Assembly: GCA_002395085.1 (NCBI GenBank)
Contig: DGVV01000072.1
Span: 1-21,915, forward strand
Reading direction: 5' to 3'
Source of the DNA: Ruminococcus sp. UBA4275
GTDB lineage: Bacteria; Bacillota; Clostridia; Oscillospirales; Ruminococcaceae
DNA length: 21,915 bases
Shown here piece after piece: positions 20,429-21,915 of the stretch. The translations under genes and the position numbers were made by a program. The first letter of the stretch is position 1. The number at the start of each line of letters is the position of its first letter. Below the pieces are notes generated by a model that saw only the letters and a program-made list of their open reading frames with translations, ran no database searches and was not told where the DNA came from.

Positions 20429-21091
20429 ATGGCGAAACAGGAGATCTCCCCTTCTGTGATCCGGCGTCTGCCCCGCTATTACCGCTTTCTCGGTGAACTC
20501 AGCGCGCGCGGCGTTGTACGGATCTCATCCAAGGAGCTCTCTCAGCAAATGGGGCTGACTGCCTCGCAGATCCGTCAGGACCTCAACTGCTTCGGCGGAT
20601 TCGGACAGCAGGGCTACGGCTATAATGTCTCTGCCCTTCGCTCCCAGATCGGACAGATTCTCGGTGTCAATGAAGCAAGACGTGCCATTCTCATCGGACT
20701 GGGCAATCTCGGCAGGGCCATTGCCAGCCATGTCAACTATCCGGACTGCGGCTGCGAACTCATCGGTCTGTTTGATTCCAACCCGTTTGTCGCCGGACGC
20801 GACCTCAACGGAATGCCCATCCACCATACGGAGACACTCGCCGGTTTCTGCCATCAGGAGCATCCGGAGCTGGCAATTCTCTGTGTGCCGGAGCAGGCAG
20901 CACCTGCACTGGCAAATCAGCTCGCGGGACTGGGTGTTCGTGCCTTCTGGAATTTCAGCCACGGCGATCTCCGGCTCAACGATCCTGCGCTGCTGGTCGA
21001 GAATGTGCATCTCGCTGACAGTCTCCTCACTCTGACCTACGGTTTAGGCCATGACATTACGGGCGAACCCGCAGATAATCCTCTGCGGTAA
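20429..21091 (+). CDS. rex: Redox-sensing transcriptional repressor Rex
   Basis: Rex is a dimeric repressor that binds NADH or NAD+ and releases DNA when NADH is high, controlling fermentation and respiration genes. The 220-residue product has an N-terminal winged helix (RLPRYYRFLGEL about 13-24; ISSKELSQQMGLTASQIRQDLNCFGGFGQQGYGYNV about 32-67). A Rossmann domain follows with GLGNLG (90-95) and the acidic end of beta-2 (LFDSNP, 114-119). The C-terminal domain-swapped helix segment NVHLADSLLTLTYGL completes it. Length is normal. It lies 15 nt after icd with AAGGAGG, so probably in the same transcript. No palindromic Rex site (TTGTGAA or TTGTTAA inverted pair) was seen in the window's gaps. 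Confidence 0.97.
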   Translation: MAKQEISPSVIRRLPRYYRFLGELSARGVVRISSKELSQQMGLTASQIRQDLNCFGGFGQQGYGYNVSALRSQIGQILGVNEARRAILIGLGNLGRAIASHVNYPDCGCELIGLFDSNPFVAGRDLNGMPIHHTETLAGFCHQEHPELAILCVPEQAAPALANQLAGLGVRAFWNFSHGDLRLNDPALLVENVHLADSLLTLTYGLGHDITGEPADNPLR

Positions 21092-21128
21092 ACCATAAAT
21101 CTACCAAGAATCAGAAAGGAATTGAGTT

Positions 21129-21915
21129 ATGCGTATCAAAAAACTTATGTCTGCCGCACTTGCTGTCAGTATGACCGCATCTGCGCTGCTGAGTACGTCT
21201 GCATTCCAGACCTTCGCAGCAGACAAAGCCCCTGCACTTATTTTCGACATCCGTTCCAAAGACAGCAATGCCGTCACCGTCTCGGTGAAGGATCTCGCTG
21301 CCGGTGATGTCACTGTGCCGGTTTCGATCTACGTTCCCTCAAACCCCGGCGTTGCTGTAATCGCCCTGAAGCTGCAGATCAATGACGGTCAGGTTGCGGA
21401 AGATGGTTCCTTTGGCAACTACGGTCTGTATTTCTCGGATGGCAATTTCGCATCGCCCTACTGCTTCGACAGCAACAACGAAGGTGATTACGAGAAATCT
21501 TTCTCCAAAATCTTTGCTGTCTCCAAAATGAACATCAGCTGGATCTACGAGCAGGAGCCGAAGCGCAATGCCGATTCCGCACTGGAAGCCGGTACGACTT
21601 CCTGGGATTCTTCCGTGAGCTGGGCATATACCAATGCCTTCGCTACGGCAAATCTTGTCGTGCCGCAGAATACTCCCGCAGGTACATATACGCTTGATGT
21701 CCGCACGGAAAGATATGTCAATGCGCTGAGCAGCGATTCCAAGACCGTTTTCTACGGAATGTCCGCCTGCTCCGCCTATGACAATCAGGCAAAAATTCCA
21801 TTTACGAGCATCCCGCTGACGATCAATGTCGTGGATGACAGCACCACCACTTCGGAAACCACCACTTCGACCAGTGAAGTGACTACCACTACCGAGACCT
21901 CTACGACTCCGAAGA
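21129..21915 (+). CDS. Secreted cohesin-like protein with Thr-rich linker (5' part, runs off window)
   Basis: The 262 visible residues begin with a classical signal peptide (MRIKKLMSAALAVSMTASAL, cleavage probably after about residue 30 at TFAA-D). A ~210-residue beta-rich domain follows, with segments like those of cohesin/CBM-type modules (DVTVPVSIYVPSNPGVAVIALKLQI near residue 57; AGTYTLDV and FTSIPLTINVVD near the end). A linker of repeated TTTS/TTET units then continues past the window edge. Such linkers often lead to dockerin or further binding modules in Ruminococcus exoproteins. The cohesin assignment is tentative. AAAGGA lies eight bases before the ATG, and it follows rex by 37 nt with no terminator. 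Confidence 0.75.
   Translation, partial: MRIKKLMSAALAVSMTASALLSTSAFQTFAADKAPALIFDIRSKDSNAVTVSVKDLAAGDVTVPVSIYVPSNPGVAVIALKLQINDGQVAEDGSFGNYGLYFSDGNFASPYCFDSNNEGDYEKSFSKIFAVSKMNISWIYEQEPKRNADSALEAGTTSWDSSVSWAYTNAFATANLVVPQNTPAGTYTLDVRTERYVNALSSDSKTVFYGMSACSAYDNQAKIPFTSIPLTINVVDDSTTTSETTTSTSEVTTTTETSTTPK

Noticed and set aside
21069..21088. CCGCAG/CTGCGG hairpin at the end of rex, considered as a terminator
   Set aside because: It lies inside the coding end and is followed by TAAACCATAAATC, not a T-run, so termination is unlikely.

Overview
The window looks like chromosomal DNA of a Gram-positive anaerobe in Clostridia, most likely a Ruminococcus-like member of the Oscillospiraceae. This is inference from gene content. 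The evidence is a zinc-type S14, strong AGGAGG ribosome binding sites, a Rex repressor, an ECF sigma/membrane-protein pair of Firmicutes style, and a secreted protein with the Thr/Ser-rich linker common in Ruminococcus exoproteins. Base composition looks even (a little over half G+C by eye). I see no insertion sequence, phage gene, tRNA, rRNA or CRISPR array.

Positions 1-10113, all on the minus strand, hold the S10-spc ribosomal protein cluster in canonical order: rpsJ, rplC, rplD, rplW, rplB, rpsS, rplV, rpsC, rplP, rpmC, rpsQ, rplN, rplX, rplE, rpsZ (zinc-type S14), rpsH, rplF, rplR, rpsE, rpmD, rplO and the start of secY. Most gaps are short or overlapping. Three gaps (rplB-rplW, rplN-rpsQ, rplC-rpsJ) are 80-104 nt and each contains stem-loops. 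Several starts are non-ATG: TTG for secY, rplO and rpsE, and GTG for rplN and rpsJ. The cluster is preceded by a ~420-nt leader (10114-10532). That leader has a consensus promoter embedded in the hairpin behind pnp, and an intrinsic terminator 132 nt before rpsJ, so it is a candidate attenuator.

Positions 10659-13275 (minus) hold pnp and rpsO, the S15/PNPase pair, with a terminator-like hairpin between them. The 13276-13759 gap is a dense divergent control region. Leftward it has an rpsO promoter with four TTCAYR-type hexamers at exact 11-bp steps directly upstream. Rightward it has a sigma-A promoter whose -35 lies in a 9-bp inverted repeat, followed by TGTAAC-N17-CGAC, which matches the known Bacillus subtilis sigma-X promoter pattern.

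Positions 13760-15663 (plus) encode an ECF sigma factor and, by ATGA overlap, a single-pass membrane protein that is probably its anti-sigma factor, with a large unrecognised outer domain. A strong terminator follows. From 15910 on (plus) come aconitase, a TraX-family membrane protein, a small membrane protein, NADP isocitrate dehydrogenase of the eukaryote-like type, the NADH/NAD+ sensor Rex, and the start of a secreted cohesin-like protein. Aconitase plus isocitrate dehydrogenase would convert citrate to 2-oxoglutarate, giving NADPH and the carbon skeleton for glutamate.

The most interesting new signal is a second TGTAAC-N17-CGTC element upstream of aconitase, sharing the octamer GTGTAACC with the one before the sigma gene. 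It suggests that the ECF sigma activates both its own operon and the aconitase-icd-rex region, tying a cell-surface signal to the oxidative branch of the citrate cycle. This is a hypothesis from sequence pattern only.
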